Shown: positions 55,401 through 63,759, counted from the stretch's first letter. The stretch: DNA of 64,000 nt from Pseudomonas uvaldensis (GCF_021271205.1 NZ_JAIWKS010000004.1:310001-374000); one strand, 5' to 3'. The notes: a model not told the origin generated them from the letters alone. Program-made: numbers and translations.

Positions 55401-55510
55401 TCACCTCGGCTCTGCCGGTGCAGGTGCTCAAAGGCATGGCGCCGTTTCTCTCGGCCTATCTGCAACCAGGCAGTCACACCCAGTGCAAGCCGTTGATGGC
55501 ACGACAGTGA
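52403..55510 (+). CDS. Large divergent class A penicillin-binding-protein-like protein (GT51 plus transpeptidase)
   Basis: The protein has 1035 residues from ATG 52403; the frame is open from 52298 and starts at 52307 or 52457 are possible. A cytoplasmic basic segment and one membrane anchor (FWLLLLIIAVVVGLAAA) lead to a GT51-like domain with the catalytic-Glu region LLFIENRFLLD and GGSTLATQLEKYRHS in place of GGSTLTQQLxKN. A transpeptidase-like domain has S516-T-A-K519 (GSTAKL) and KTG (945-947, GGKTGTGD). A long insertion (about 560-860) lies between these motifs. It may polymerise or modify peptidoglycan, but departures in the GT51 motifs make activity uncertain. It converges with the second fimbrial operon. 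Confidence 0.8.
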   Translation: MGALWQTDSSKPVVPTERMEEAPLPQKNRRARHGWRAFWLLLLIIAVVVGLAAAKEMRTSRFQASELSRYAGSLSYSVQPGPSDAIVYPGDGPFDRRLGYSALGEFLPRLLKRNYVIQAQARFSPALMDYVDKGLFVPYPEKIQAGLTITDCRAAPLYQFKYPQQLYASFDAIPPVVVQSLLFIENRFLLDPRYPEANPAVDWPRFGMAAWSQVAKMLSLPGQSAGGSTLATQLEKYRHSPDGLTVSGAEKIRQMVSASVRAYQAGPQTLEARQRIIRDYLNSVPLSAVPGHGEVHGMAEGLRVWYGADFKRANERLFNDATDPRSLAEKGLALREMLSLMIAQRRPSHYLSKGRDELASLTDSHLRLLAQNGVIDGALADAALASKVSYRDWVLDPTIQPIETNKGISAARSRLATLLNRPLYDLDRLDLSATSTLQNDLQAQATEYLKRLADPTFATEIGLMGERLLTPTSTTQVRYSFTLLELTPDGSRVRVQTDSTDQPFDINEGSKLELGSTAKLRVLTTYLQIIAELHERYGQQTPAELKKADIADQDRLSRWAVDYLIQNSDRSLPKMLEAALDRTYSASPGEAFFTGGGLHTFHNFRNEDNGRNPTLRDSLRESINLPFIRLMRDLVRYATYAGPNNSAELLKDDRDPRRQEYLAQFADREGTSFLLKFWKKYQKKDTSQRLETFLDSMHPTAIRLAAVHRYFFPNDSQESFNRFVRSHLKSAKSVEKLTDERLERLYQSYGPGAYDLPDQGFIAKVHPLDLWLMGYLLNNPDAKFSEIVKASQFERQEVYSWLFKSRHKSARDSRIRTMLEIEAFLDIHQRWQKVGYPFDHLVPSLATAIGSSGDRPAALAELVGTILNDGVRQPALRIDSLHFAANTPYETQLINDPDNGKRVMPVEVARALRGALSQVVDAGTAKRVAGSFKLADGTPLQMGGKTGTGDNRIEAIGPGGRVISSKSINRTATFVFYIGDSHFGTLTAYVPGASAQNFKFTSALPVQVLKGMAPFLSAYLQPGSHTQCKPLMARQ

Positions 55511-55590
55511 GTGACGGCAGACTCATTGCGGCGAGAGGGGATGCAGCCCAACGGGATGGTGCGACATGTCGCCAAATCCCTCACCCAAAA

Positions 55591-56082
55591 TCAGAGGGTA
55601 ACCCGAGGGACCGCATCGTAAATCACCGTGAATTGGCCGGTGTACAAGCCCGGATTACGTTCGACCGATATGCCGTTATATTGGATGAGCATTTCGGCCT
55701 GAGTGCCTGGCGTGGAGGAGGCATCATCGACGACTTCCTGAGGCACGCCATTGAGGAATACATCGTTGAACTTAACGGTCAGAGGAATACGATCCCTGCC
55801 ATTGTCCAGATAGGCCCTGCCCTCTTGAATATAGGCATGGACCGATCCGTCGGTATTCTTCACGTCGAAGGTCTGGCGTACGGCGCTCAAGGAATTATTC
55901 GCGGGGTTGTAATGCATGACCTCGTCTCTGCCGAAATCTGGATTGCGTGGCTGCACATGGAACTGCTTGTTCGGAACATTCGCCGTGATATGGATGGATG
56001 TACGCGCATCATCAGCCGCCAGCACCCACGAAGGATTCAGGCCTGCAACAACCAAGGTCGCGGCCATCATTTTCTTTAACAT
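55591..56082 (-). CDS. CS1/cable-type pilin, last gene of fimbrial cluster 2
   Basis: The protein has 163 residues from ATG 56082, with GAGGT 8 bp upstream. A signal peptide cut near VLA-ADD precedes a mature start DDARTSIHITANVPNKQFHV, very close to the pilin at 62834 (DDARSSIHITANIPTQQFHV). The two share QTFDVKNTDGSVHAYI, QEVVDD-x-SSTPGTQA-type and DAVPRVT segments. It is the last gene of the operon, 86 bp after the preceding subunit gene, whereas its paralogue is first, so the operon is bracketed by two similar pilins. It could be an alternative shaft or a minor subunit. Confidence 0.85.
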   Translation of the reverse strand: MLKKMMAATLVVAGLNPSWVLAADDARTSIHITANVPNKQFHVQPRNPDFGRDEVMHYNPANNSLSAVRQTFDVKNTDGSVHAYIQEGRAYLDNGRDRIPLTVKFNDVFLNGVPQEVVDDASSTPGTQAEMLIQYNGISVERNPGLYTGQFTVIYDAVPRVTL

Positions 56083-56168
56083 GCTTGATACCTCTTTCTG
56101 AGTAATAAAACGCAAATTACACGCCTCGCCACGGGGCCTCATTTCGCCCGGTGTTTTAGCCACGGTGC

Positions 56169-56651
56169 TCACGGCGCAACAGCATCGAAGACCATATGCA
56201 CCGTGCCGTAGTAATCCCCCGCCCTGTATCCATCACCGGGCTTGATCGCGGCGATTTCCAACGGCACCTGGCGTCCAGGCCTGGCCTCCAGAGCCGTCAC
56301 GACCTGGGTCGAGTCCAGGGTCAGCTCGACATTGTTGAACTTCACCCTCAAATCGATACGGTCACGGCCATTGGACAAGTAGGCTTCTTCACCCAGGCGT
56401 GCACCGATGGCACCGTTGCTGTTCTTCACCTCGTAAACCGCCCGCAGCGGGCTGAGCTCGCTGGTGATAGAGCTGAACGGCAAGCGTTGCTCACGTTGTA
56501 CCAACTGCGGGTCGAGGGGCAGCACGTAAAAATCGATCGTCGGAATGGTCACGTGGAGCTCGAAGGTTTCCCGCTCGACCGCTCCCCAGGCCAAGACCCA
56601 AGGCAGCATCAAGGCGGTCAACGCAAGAGGGTGTAGCAATGGCTTGAACAT
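56169..56651 (-). CDS. Minor fimbrial subunit, cluster 2
   Basis: The protein has 160 residues from ATG 56651, with AGGT upstream. A signal peptide is followed by VERETFELHVTIPTIDFYVLPLDP, the same donor-strand pattern as the pilins but more diverged. It keeps AVYEVKNSNGAIGARL, YLSNGRDRIDLRVKFNNVEL and ending VFDAVAP. It lies 44 bp after the chaperone gene and before the last pilin. It is probably a minor or adaptor subunit of the pilus. Confidence 0.8.
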   Translation of the reverse strand: MFKPLLHPLALTALMLPWVLAWGAVERETFELHVTIPTIDFYVLPLDPQLVQREQRLPFSSITSELSPLRAVYEVKNSNGAIGARLGEEAYLSNGRDRIDLRVKFNNVELTLDSTQVVTALEARPGRQVPLEIAAIKPGDGYRAGDYYGTVHMVFDAVAP

Positions 56652-56695
56652 AATGATTACCTGTGGCGTCTGCGACGGTTCGTCGACGGAGACCG

Positions 56696-57439
56696 TCAAC
56701 CCTTGATCTCGACGGCTTGGCTCTTGTCGCCCTCGATCAGCGTGAAGCGGTATTCACGCCCCGATTCCTTGTCGAACGAAAACGTGCGCCCTGCCATGAT
56801 GTGGTGCTTGGTCGTCGGCCGGCAGTCGTTGTCTTTCTGCGCGTCGCAATCCTTGAACTCATCGATCACCACGACGCTGTTGCCGTTGTTGCGCATCAGG
56901 TAACGATTGGCGTTGTCGTCGATCACGGTCTCGAAGCGGGTGTCCTTGGGCCTTACGAAAAACACCGTGCCGTAGCCCGCCAGGACCTTGACTCCCGCCG
57001 CCACGCGCTCCTTCTTGTACGCTTCGCGCTCCTCGGCGCTGACGGCAAACTCATCCTCGGCCTCCGGCACCACCGGCACAAAACGCACCCGGAAATAGCG
57101 TTCCTTGTCTCGGTTGCCCATGAACAGCAACCGGGTGCCCTGCATGCCATTGGCCGGCACGATCAGGCGCGCCGGGCTGGCCATCAGGCCATCCTTGGCC
57201 GTGGAGTCGGGCTGACTCTGGATGGGCAATTCCTGGTAGCTGCCGTCCTCGTTGTAGACGATCTCCAGGATGTTGACCTTGACGAATGCCGTGGACGTTC
57301 CGCCGTTGAATACCCGCTTCATGTAAGTGCTTTTGTCGCCATCGAGATAGTCGTAGACCACCCCGACACCAATCTGCGGCCCGGCCTGGGCCAGGCTGCA
57401 AAACAGAAGAAACCCAACCCATGCCAATAGATGCTTCAT
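56696..57439 (-). CDS. Fimbrial periplasmic chaperone, cluster 2
   Basis: The protein has 247 residues from ATG 57439; GTG 57442 just before it has the better spacing from GAGG and is an alternative. A signal peptide (LLAWVGFLLFCSLAQA) precedes a PapD-like fold: VNILEIVYNEDGSYQELP, ASPARLIVPANGMQGTRLLFMG, RYFRVRFVPVVP. A pair of Cys (FKDCDAQKDNDC) near residue 215 matches the Cys pair in the cluster 1 chaperone. It serves the pilins of this operon. Having the chaperone after the usher and tip genes differs from cluster 1. Confidence 0.82.
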   Translation of the reverse strand: MKHLLAWVGFLLFCSLAQAGPQIGVGVVYDYLDGDKSTYMKRVFNGGTSTAFVKVNILEIVYNEDGSYQELPIQSQPDSTAKDGLMASPARLIVPANGMQGTRLLFMGNRDKERYFRVRFVPVVPEAEDEFAVSAEEREAYKKERVAAGVKVLAGYGTVFFVRPKDTRFETVIDDNANRYLMRNNGNSVVVIDEFKDCDAQKDNDCRPTTKHHIMAGRTFSFDKESGREYRFTLIEGDKSQAVEIKG

Positions 57440-57498
57440 CACTTCATAACCTCATGCATTAAACGCAATTCACTGAATATCATTGGCCCTCAGGCCGC

Positions 57499-58746
57499 TC
57501 AGACTTCCGAATCCCAGATCACCGTGACGTTGCCGGTATAGGATTCGGCGCGACCATCCAGCATTTCCTCAACGCTGGCGCGTGCAACTTCGAAGTGCAG
57601 AGTTCCCGACCTGCGATCGATGTAAATACCCGGTTGAAACAACTCGGTGCCATTGCCGTCAAGGAACAAGCGGCGACGATTGACCGGTTGCCCTGCGGCG
57701 TCGGTCACCCCCTCAGGCAAGGTCACGCTGATATCCACCGGTACCGCATGACCGGAACCGACTTGCGAGACCGCACAGGTATTGCCGTTGGGGTATTGGC
57801 ACTCAAGCAGCATCTTGAAACGAGAGGACGTGGAGATATGGAAGCGCTGATCCCGTAACAACCGCGTCGGCTTGCGTCCGCTGTTCAGCCAGGCTTGCCA
57901 TCCTTCCTGAGGAACCAGTTCCACCCGGTTCCCGCCGGGGGGCACCTCAATCTTGAGTGCATGATCAACTTGAAGGGTAAAGTTGAGTGTGAGCGCCGAA
58001 TCATCCGCGACCATCACATCACCCAGGTCGAGGTCCTGACCCGGCCCGATGCTGTAGGTCAGCGTTCCCGTGTACTGGCCGGCCGACATTTTCAACGGGT
58101 TTGGCGTGCGCAACTCGTAGGCAAAGTCAATGCTGTGGTAACTCATCCTGGGGATCGCATAACGTGCCGTCTTGGCACACACGCCGACTACCGGCGCCCT
58201 CCAGAAAAAGTCGTAGGTCACATCAGAGTAAAAACCAAGACCGCTGTATCGACAGGGTGAAGGGGCTTCGTCCCAGGCCGCACCGCCCCATAACATCCTG
58301 TGAGCCACCGCGGAATTAGGCTCTCCACCTACCAGGTTGCCGACTCCGTCAGGGAGTCGTTGTTGCGCCCCAATACCCGACCAACGCACTTCAAGGGTCT
58401 CGGTTTCGCCCGTACCGGAATGGGTGACTTGTAACTGGCGCCAGTTGGCGGGCACGTTAAACATCGCGCCTTGCCGGGGATCTTCATGATTCGCCTGGAT
58501 AGGCCTGCTCAAATTGACGACGATGGGCAGCATGAGGCTGAACATCCCTGACGCCCTGCATTGCTCCGGGTATCGCTGGCAATAACCGCTGACCGGAGTA
58601 GTGTTGAGGAATATATTTTCCTGGGGCTTCGAGGGATCAGGCCTGAATACCGCGGTGATATCCCGGGTCAAGGCATGAGTCGCCGGCAGACAGGCAAACA
58701 AAAATGTTGAAACTACACAGTTCGCTAATACCCGTGTTCCTTTCAT
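57499..58746 (-). CDS. Fimbrial tip/adhesin subunit B, cluster 2
   Basis: The protein has 415 residues from ATG 58746. A signal peptide ends near THA, then RDITAVFRPDPSKP opens the mature protein. It has six or more Cys in the N-terminal half (SGYCQRYPEQC, SPCRYSG, GVCAKT) and a conserved C-terminal half (IEVPPGGNRVELVPQEGW, SGTLHFEVARASVEEMLD, YTGNVTVIWDSEV). It is a clear paralogue of the gene just upstream (58785), most alike in the C-terminal assembly domain and less so in the likely binding domain. Two tips suggest alternative ligand specificities. Confidence 0.8.
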   Translation of the reverse strand: MKGTRVLANCVVSTFLFACLPATHALTRDITAVFRPDPSKPQENIFLNTTPVSGYCQRYPEQCRASGMFSLMLPIVVNLSRPIQANHEDPRQGAMFNVPANWRQLQVTHSGTGETETLEVRWSGIGAQQRLPDGVGNLVGGEPNSAVAHRMLWGGAAWDEAPSPCRYSGLGFYSDVTYDFFWRAPVVGVCAKTARYAIPRMSYHSIDFAYELRTPNPLKMSAGQYTGTLTYSIGPGQDLDLGDVMVADDSALTLNFTLQVDHALKIEVPPGGNRVELVPQEGWQAWLNSGRKPTRLLRDQRFHISTSSRFKMLLECQYPNGNTCAVSQVGSGHAVPVDISVTLPEGVTDAAGQPVNRRRLFLDGNGTELFQPGIYIDRRSGTLHFEVARASVEEMLDGRAESYTGNVTVIWDSEV

Positions 58747-58784
58747 GCGATGACCTCATATTCAAAATCCGCTGAATAGATTTT

Positions 58785-60041
58785 TTAAACTTCCGAATCC
58801 CAGATCACCGTGACATTGCCGCTATAAGCCTTGGCGCCGGTGTCCAACATCGCTTCGACCTGGGGGCGGGCAACGTCGAAGTGCAGGGTCCCCGAACGAC
58901 GATCGACGTAAAAACCCGGCTGAAACATCTCGGTGCCACTGCCATCAAGCAGTAGCCGACGATGGTTGACCGGCTGCCCGGCGGTGTCGGTCAGGCCGTC
59001 GGGCAGGCTGACGCTGATGTCCACCGGCACGGCATGGCCAGTGTCGTTTTCGGCGATCGCGCAGGTATTGCCGCTGACGTATTGGCATTCGAGCCCCATC
59101 TTGAATCGTGAGGAGGCCGAGATATGGAAGCGTTGGTCACGAAACAGCCGGGTCGGTTTGCGACCGCTGTTCACCCAGGCTTGCCAACCTTCCTGGGGCA
59201 CCAGGTCGACCCGATTGCCGCCGGGGGGGACTTCGATCTTGAGGGTGTGCTCAACAGTCAGCTTGAAATCCAGGGTGAGTATCGGATCGGAAGGAATCAT
59301 GACGTCCCCCATATCGAGGTCCTGGCCCGGTCCGACGTTGTAGGTCAACGACCCCGTGTAGAGGCCGCTCGACATTTTCAAAGGGTTTGGGGTCCGCAAC
59401 TCGTAGGCAAAATCCAGATATTCGTAGGTAAAGCTCGGTATCAGAAAACTGGCTTTTTTGGAGCACGCGGCATCGACCCGGGTTTTCCAGAAAAAACGGT
59501 ATGTCGTCGCATCCAACCCTCCATGACCGGAATATCCGCAAGGTGAAGGGGGATTCACCCAGCTATTCCCATACCCACCCCATAACCGGTTATGTGCCAA
59601 GGTGATACTGATGTCCGGATTACCTATGAGATTCAGCACGTTCGTTGGAAGTCGATATCTCGAGCCGACCCCTGAAAAGCGTACTTCAACGGTTTCGGTT
59701 TCCCCCGTCCCCACATGAGTCACTTGTGCGGTACGCCAATTGGCGGGCACCTTGAACGTCGCCCCTTGCCGATAGTCGGTATGATTCGCCTGGATAGGGC
59801 TGACCGAATTGAATGTGATAGGCAACTGAATGCTGAAAATCTTCGTCGCGGCGCAATCCGCTGGGAAGTAGGTGCAATAGCCGGAGATCGGCGTGGTATT
59901 GGTAAATTGATTCAGGTTTGGCTTCGAAGCATCGGGCCTGAATATTGCTGTTATATCCCGGCTCACGGCATTGGCCACGGGCACGCACGTAAACAGCAAC
60001 ACCGAAACGACGCCGCGCACTGCAACCGATGAAAATTTCAT
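58785..60041 (-). CDS. Fimbrial tip/adhesin subunit A, cluster 2
   Basis: The protein has 418 residues from ATG 60041, with GAGG 8 bp upstream. A signal peptide ends near ANA and the mature start is RDITAIFRPDASKP. Cys pattern and C-terminal half match the tandem paralogue at 57499 (IEVPPGGNRVDLVPQEGW, YSGNVTVIWDSEV). The N-terminal domains differ over residues 130-220, including the loops around RLWGGYGN and SPCGYSGHG. The family position is CblD/CooD-like. It follows the usher gene by 137 bp, a gap filled by a REP-like repeat. Confidence 0.8.
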   Translation of the reverse strand: MKFSSVAVRGVVSVLLFTCVPVANAVSRDITAIFRPDASKPNLNQFTNTTPISGYCTYFPADCAATKIFSIQLPITFNSVSPIQANHTDYRQGATFKVPANWRTAQVTHVGTGETETVEVRFSGVGSRYRLPTNVLNLIGNPDISITLAHNRLWGGYGNSWVNPPSPCGYSGHGGLDATTYRFFWKTRVDAACSKKASFLIPSFTYEYLDFAYELRTPNPLKMSSGLYTGSLTYNVGPGQDLDMGDVMIPSDPILTLDFKLTVEHTLKIEVPPGGNRVDLVPQEGWQAWVNSGRKPTRLFRDQRFHISASSRFKMGLECQYVSGNTCAIAENDTGHAVPVDISVSLPDGLTDTAGQPVNHRRLLLDGSGTEMFQPGFYVDRRSGTLHFDVARPQVEAMLDTGAKAYSGNVTVIWDSEV

Positions 60042-60092
60042 TAATACAACCTCAAAACCAATCACTACAAACATGCGATGAGCAATCGTCTA

Positions 60093-60174
60093 TGGGAGCA
60101 AGGACTGCCCGCGATGCAGGCGCCTCGCTCGTGGCGTGAGTTGCGTTATCCATCGCGAATACGCCTTGCTCCCA
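60093..60174. repeat. REP-type inverted repeat inside fimbrial operon 2
   Basis: TGGGAGCAAG at 60093 pairs with CTTGCTCCCA at 60165, with weaker pairing inside (CGCGATG/CATCGCG). It lies between the usher and tip A genes and may lower read-through or stabilise upstream mRNA. Confidence 0.65.
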
Positions 60175-60178
60175 CTGT

Positions 60179-62713
60179 TCATGAGCGCTGCTTGCTCGGG
60201 GCAGCCGCGACAGTCGAAGTATCGGCCAGGGTATCCGGCGTACAGCGCAAGTCACCGATCATCAACACATCGCCTTCGCGGTCGGCGTTGTCCGGGTCGA
60301 GGCGGAACCGGCAAAACAGTTCGCTGCCGTAGCGCACTTCCAGGGTCGGTGAGCTGGCATTCATTTCCATGGAGAAGAACCCATCCGCTTCACTAACGCC
60401 GCGACTGGCGTGGTTGATCACGTGATGGCCCCGAAGCGGCTGGCCGTGTTCGTCCACCAGGCGACCGAGCACCGTCACGGTTCTCATCACCTGGACTTTG
60501 CGGTAGTCCACCCCTCCTTTGTTCAGGTGATAGCGGGTCCGCGCAGGCTCGATGTTCGCCGCCGGCGGGTGCACGCCGTCGAAGTCGAAGGTCACCATGC
60601 TGTTCTTGTAGGCCGTGATGGGGATGAAGTTGCGGCCCGGACGCAAGACAGTACTGCCACCGGTCAAATCGTCGGCACGCAGGGCGACATCGTCCAGATC
60701 GGTTTCCACGTCGACGATCATGCCCGCGCCGCGCCCTTGGGGCAGCCCGGTGAAGGCGGTTTTCTGACCGCCCAAGGCCACGGTGCTGCTCAGGTTCAAG
60801 CCGCCGGTCAGGTTGTCGTTATAGGAGGAGCGCTGGACGAAACCGTCGCCATAAAGCGAATCGGTCATGAAGCTGGCGATACCGGACAGGCCCATGCCAT
60901 AGGTGTCGGCCAACGCCGTGGCGGAGACGCTTTGCAAGACGTGATCCTGCAGGTCCCGGCGGTAGGTCAGCGAGGCATTGTGGTCGCGGTCCCCTTCCCG
61001 TGATGTGCGGGTGCCGACGCTGCCGGACCAGTACTCGCCCGGCCCACCCAACGCGACACTGACGCTCAGGTCGACGCCGCGATTGCGTCGGTCGGCGGTA
61101 CTCGAGGTACCAGGGCGGTCGAACACCGATACCCGCCAGTTGGCATCGCTGCCGCGCAGCTTGCCGCGCTGGGTCCAGCCCAGGTCCAGTCCGGTGCCCT
61201 GGACATTGCCTTCACTGTAGGCCAGGCGTCCATTGATAGAGGTCTTGTTGCTCAAACGATGGTTGACCGACAGCGAGGAATTGCTGGTCTGGCCGACAAA
61301 CACGTTGCGTTGGCGGATGCGAGTGCCATCGGGCAGGGTTTCATAGGTATTACGGGTGTCCAGCCAGCTGCGGTTGTGGCTCGCCACGATGCTACCCTGA
61401 CCATAACTGTACAGGCCTTGCATATCCATGCCGGTGCCATACTGCTGCGTCTCATAGATGTTGGCGTACAGGCTGGTGTTGCTGCCCAGCGACCAATCCA
61501 CCGAGGTGCCCACTTGCAGTTTGTCCTGCACTTGACGCGTGGAGGCACCCAGGATCACCCGGGGATGCAACAGGTAGTTGAGGCCCACCCCCGCGGTGGT
61601 GAAGCCCGAGGGCTGGTCTTCCCAGTTGCTCCACAGCCTGGTTTCGCGCCCGGCGAACAGGTTGTAGCGCCAGCGGTCCTCTGAATTGCTCCAGTTATTG
61701 GGTTTGTAGACCAGCTCCTGGCTGGTGGCGGTGGTTTGCCCATCCTCGATCAACCGCACTTCCACTTCATAGATACCGCCGGGCAAGGGCCGGGTGTCCA
61801 GGCTCTGCAAGCCGGCGCTGACCGCCTGGGTATTGATCAATAGACCGCTGCGATAAATTTCCACCGAAGCCTGGCGGCTGGCGGTGACATAAATGGGGTA
61901 GACGCTGGGCTTGGGATTTTCGACCACCAAGCTGTCGGAACTGCCGTACATCACCCCAAGCGCCGTGTCCGGGTTGGCACCGAACGAACGGATCTGACGG
62001 TTCAAGCCATCGGAACTGGGCGTGAAATAACCCAGGCGAAAAAAACTCCCTTCCATTTCCCGTTGGGTGTAAAGCTCGTGGACGGCGTGGTACACCTTGT
62101 CGTCCGGGCCACCAAGACGCGAAAGCTGGAGATCCATTGACTGGCTCCAGTTGCCGACGCTGGAACTGGCGTTGAGGCCATAGCGTCCGCCCGTGTCCTG
62201 CTCCTGGCCACCATTGATATTCAGTTGGTTGTTGAGAATCAAGCCGAGACTGCCGCCTTCTGGCTGATCGTGATAACGCTTGGTTTCGTTGGCGCGCTCC
62301 ACATCCCTGGTCAGGATCGACACCAATGAGTTCTCCAGGCTGTAATGCACAGCCAACAACCCGGCCGGGCAGTTGCCTTCACAAGCCCCCAACCTTTGGC
62401 CTTGCTTGAGAAGCTGTTCCCATTGCTCGCGCAGGACAGCTTTTACCGTGCTGTCCTGCGTGTCGTTGAATTCGAGCAGGGTAATGCGATCATCCCGGGA
62501 CAAGACCACCATGGCCTCACCGAGATACTGTTGATTGAGTTCGACACGAACCGCCAGAGGCACATCGAAAAAGTGCGATTCAAACTCGGCCGGTAGTCCC
62601 TTGGCCTGGGCGAGCAGGCTTCTGGGCGTCGTACCCGGGGCAGTCGGCGCAGCCAATGCACTCGCGCACAGCAATAGCGCGAGGGCACCCGCGATGGGTG
62701 TCATCGGAAACAT
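60179..62713 (-). CDS. Outer-membrane fimbrial usher, CS1 (alpha) type, cluster 2
   Basis: The protein has 844 residues from ATG 62713 (ATG 62704 is possible; the ribosome-binding site is weak). A signal peptide ends at ALA-APT. An N-terminal periplasmic domain, a barrel with the plug region (VEIYRSGLLINTQAVSAGLQSLDTRPLPGGIYEVEVRL, about 290-330), and a C-terminal Ig-like domain (TVLGRLVDEHGQPLRGHHVINH...DGFFSMEM) match alpha ushers and the cluster 1 protein in layout. A Cys pair (ACEGNCPAG) lies near residue 112. It exports the pilins of this operon. Confidence 0.9.
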   Translation of the reverse strand: MFPMTPIAGALALLLCASALAAPTAPGTTPRSLLAQAKGLPAEFESHFFDVPLAVRVELNQQYLGEAMVVLSRDDRITLLEFNDTQDSTVKAVLREQWEQLLKQGQRLGACEGNCPAGLLAVHYSLENSLVSILTRDVERANETKRYHDQPEGGSLGLILNNQLNINGGQEQDTGGRYGLNASSSVGNWSQSMDLQLSRLGGPDDKVYHAVHELYTQREMEGSFFRLGYFTPSSDGLNRQIRSFGANPDTALGVMYGSSDSLVVENPKPSVYPIYVTASRQASVEIYRSGLLINTQAVSAGLQSLDTRPLPGGIYEVEVRLIEDGQTTATSQELVYKPNNWSNSEDRWRYNLFAGRETRLWSNWEDQPSGFTTAGVGLNYLLHPRVILGASTRQVQDKLQVGTSVDWSLGSNTSLYANIYETQQYGTGMDMQGLYSYGQGSIVASHNRSWLDTRNTYETLPDGTRIRQRNVFVGQTSNSSLSVNHRLSNKTSINGRLAYSEGNVQGTGLDLGWTQRGKLRGSDANWRVSVFDRPGTSSTADRRNRGVDLSVSVALGGPGEYWSGSVGTRTSREGDRDHNASLTYRRDLQDHVLQSVSATALADTYGMGLSGIASFMTDSLYGDGFVQRSSYNDNLTGGLNLSSTVALGGQKTAFTGLPQGRGAGMIVDVETDLDDVALRADDLTGGSTVLRPGRNFIPITAYKNSMVTFDFDGVHPPAANIEPARTRYHLNKGGVDYRKVQVMRTVTVLGRLVDEHGQPLRGHHVINHASRGVSEADGFFSMEMNASSPTLEVRYGSELFCRFRLDPDNADREGDVLMIGDLRCTPDTLADTSTVAAAPSKQRS

Positions 62714-62756
62714 CAACGGATTCTCATAATCAACGAATGATCAGGGTGTTTCGGGT

Positions 62757-62792
62757 GCAAGCCGCCCGGCTCGGGATCGCCAGGCGACTTGC
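62757..62792 (-). repeat. RNA hairpin between pilin and usher genes, cluster 2
   Basis: On the minus strand, GCAAGTCGCC pairs with GGCGGCTTGC (one G-T wobble) across 16 bp. It lies 41 bp after the pilin stop and lacks a T tract, so it may act as an mRNA-stability element rather than a terminator. Confidence 0.5.
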
Positions 62793-62833
62793 GAATGCCC
62801 AAAGAGGTGAAGCTCACGGGGCATCGAACGACA

Positions 62834-63325
62834 TCACGGGGTAACGCGCGGCACGGCGTCGAAAATCACGGTCATGTCGGCGGTGTACAGACCGTTCTGG
62901 GTATCCAAAGGCTTGGCCGGGACGATGGTCATGTCAGCCTGTGTCCCCGGAGTGGACGTCGCGTCATCCACCACTTCCTGGGAAAGCGCGGTGAGGGTTA
63001 CGCCGTTGAAGCTGGTGGTCAGGGCGATAGCATCGCGCCCGTTGTACAGTGCCGCAGGGCCACCTTCGATGTAGGCATGGACCGAACCGTCGGTGTTCTT
63101 CACGTCAAAGGTCTGGCGCAACGAGGTCAGCGTGCCGCTGACCGTGTTGTAGCTCATGATTTCATCTTTACCGAAGTTCGGATCACGTGGCATCACATGG
63201 AATTGCTGGGTCGGGATGTTCGCCGTGATGTGGATCGAGGAGCGAGCGTCATCGAGGGCGAACGCCGCCGAAGAACCCAGCGCAGCAGCAACCACAGCAG
63301 TACCGGATACGAATTGTTTGAGCAT
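62834..63325 (-). CDS. CS1/cable-type major pilin, first gene of fimbrial cluster 2
   Basis: The protein has 163 residues from ATG 63325, with AGGTG 8 bp upstream. A signal peptide cut at AFA-LDD precedes DDARSSIHITANIPTQQFHV, then YNTVSGTLTSLRQTFDVKNT and a C-terminal DMTVIFDAVPRVTP. It lacks Cys. Resemblance is to CblA/CooA major pilins. Being first in the operon and followed by a hairpin suggests it is the abundant shaft protein. Confidence 0.87.
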   Translation of the reverse strand: MLKQFVSGTAVVAAALGSSAAFALDDARSSIHITANIPTQQFHVMPRDPNFGKDEIMSYNTVSGTLTSLRQTFDVKNTDGSVHAYIEGGPAALYNGRDAIALTTSFNGVTLTALSQEVVDDATSTPGTQADMTIVPAKPLDTQNGLYTADMTVIFDAVPRVTP

Positions 63326-63759
63326 GTTGTTAACACCTGTTCTTGGCATAAAGAGAAGGATTGGAGTTGCCGCCCGACATTAACTTTTGCGACACCTCCA
63401 ACGCCGGGCATGATCGGCTCTCTTCAATTAAAAAAAAGCAGGCAAATTCGCACAATCGTGTAGTAAAACCAGCACACGAAAGAGCGAAAAATACTCGGAT
63501 CCATATAAAAAACAAGTTTGGATGTCAGAAACAACCCACACTTGCAGTCGCGCCGCGCCATTGCCACATGTCAAGCAAAACCGACGCAAAATAGCGTTAT
63601 CCGCCTATTTCAACTATTGGGGTAAGGTCGTGCGCAGGATAACTATCGCGCGACGCCATTAGATATATCTTAGTTTCAGGACATCGCCAAGCTCGAAGAT
63701 ATATCTCAGGATAAAAGATATATCTGAACTCTATCTTATGCAGCACGGAGAACAGGCAT
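63326..63759. other. 434-bp intergenic region, AT-rich
   Basis: This divergent region carries the promoter of fimbrial operon 2 on the left and the three AGATATATCT palindromes of the PadR gene on the right. The middle (63420-63600) is unusually AT-rich for this genome and has no convincing gene. Confidence 0.45.
63661..63725. promoter_or_regulatory. Three AGATATATCT palindromes, candidate PadR/YqjI operators
   Basis: Perfect 10-bp palindromes AGATATATCT lie at 63661-63670, 63697-63706 and 63716-63725, ending 34 bp before the PadR gene start. Centre spacing is 36 and 19 bp. Such symmetric AT sites beside the gene are typical of autoregulating PadR proteins. Confidence 0.65.
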
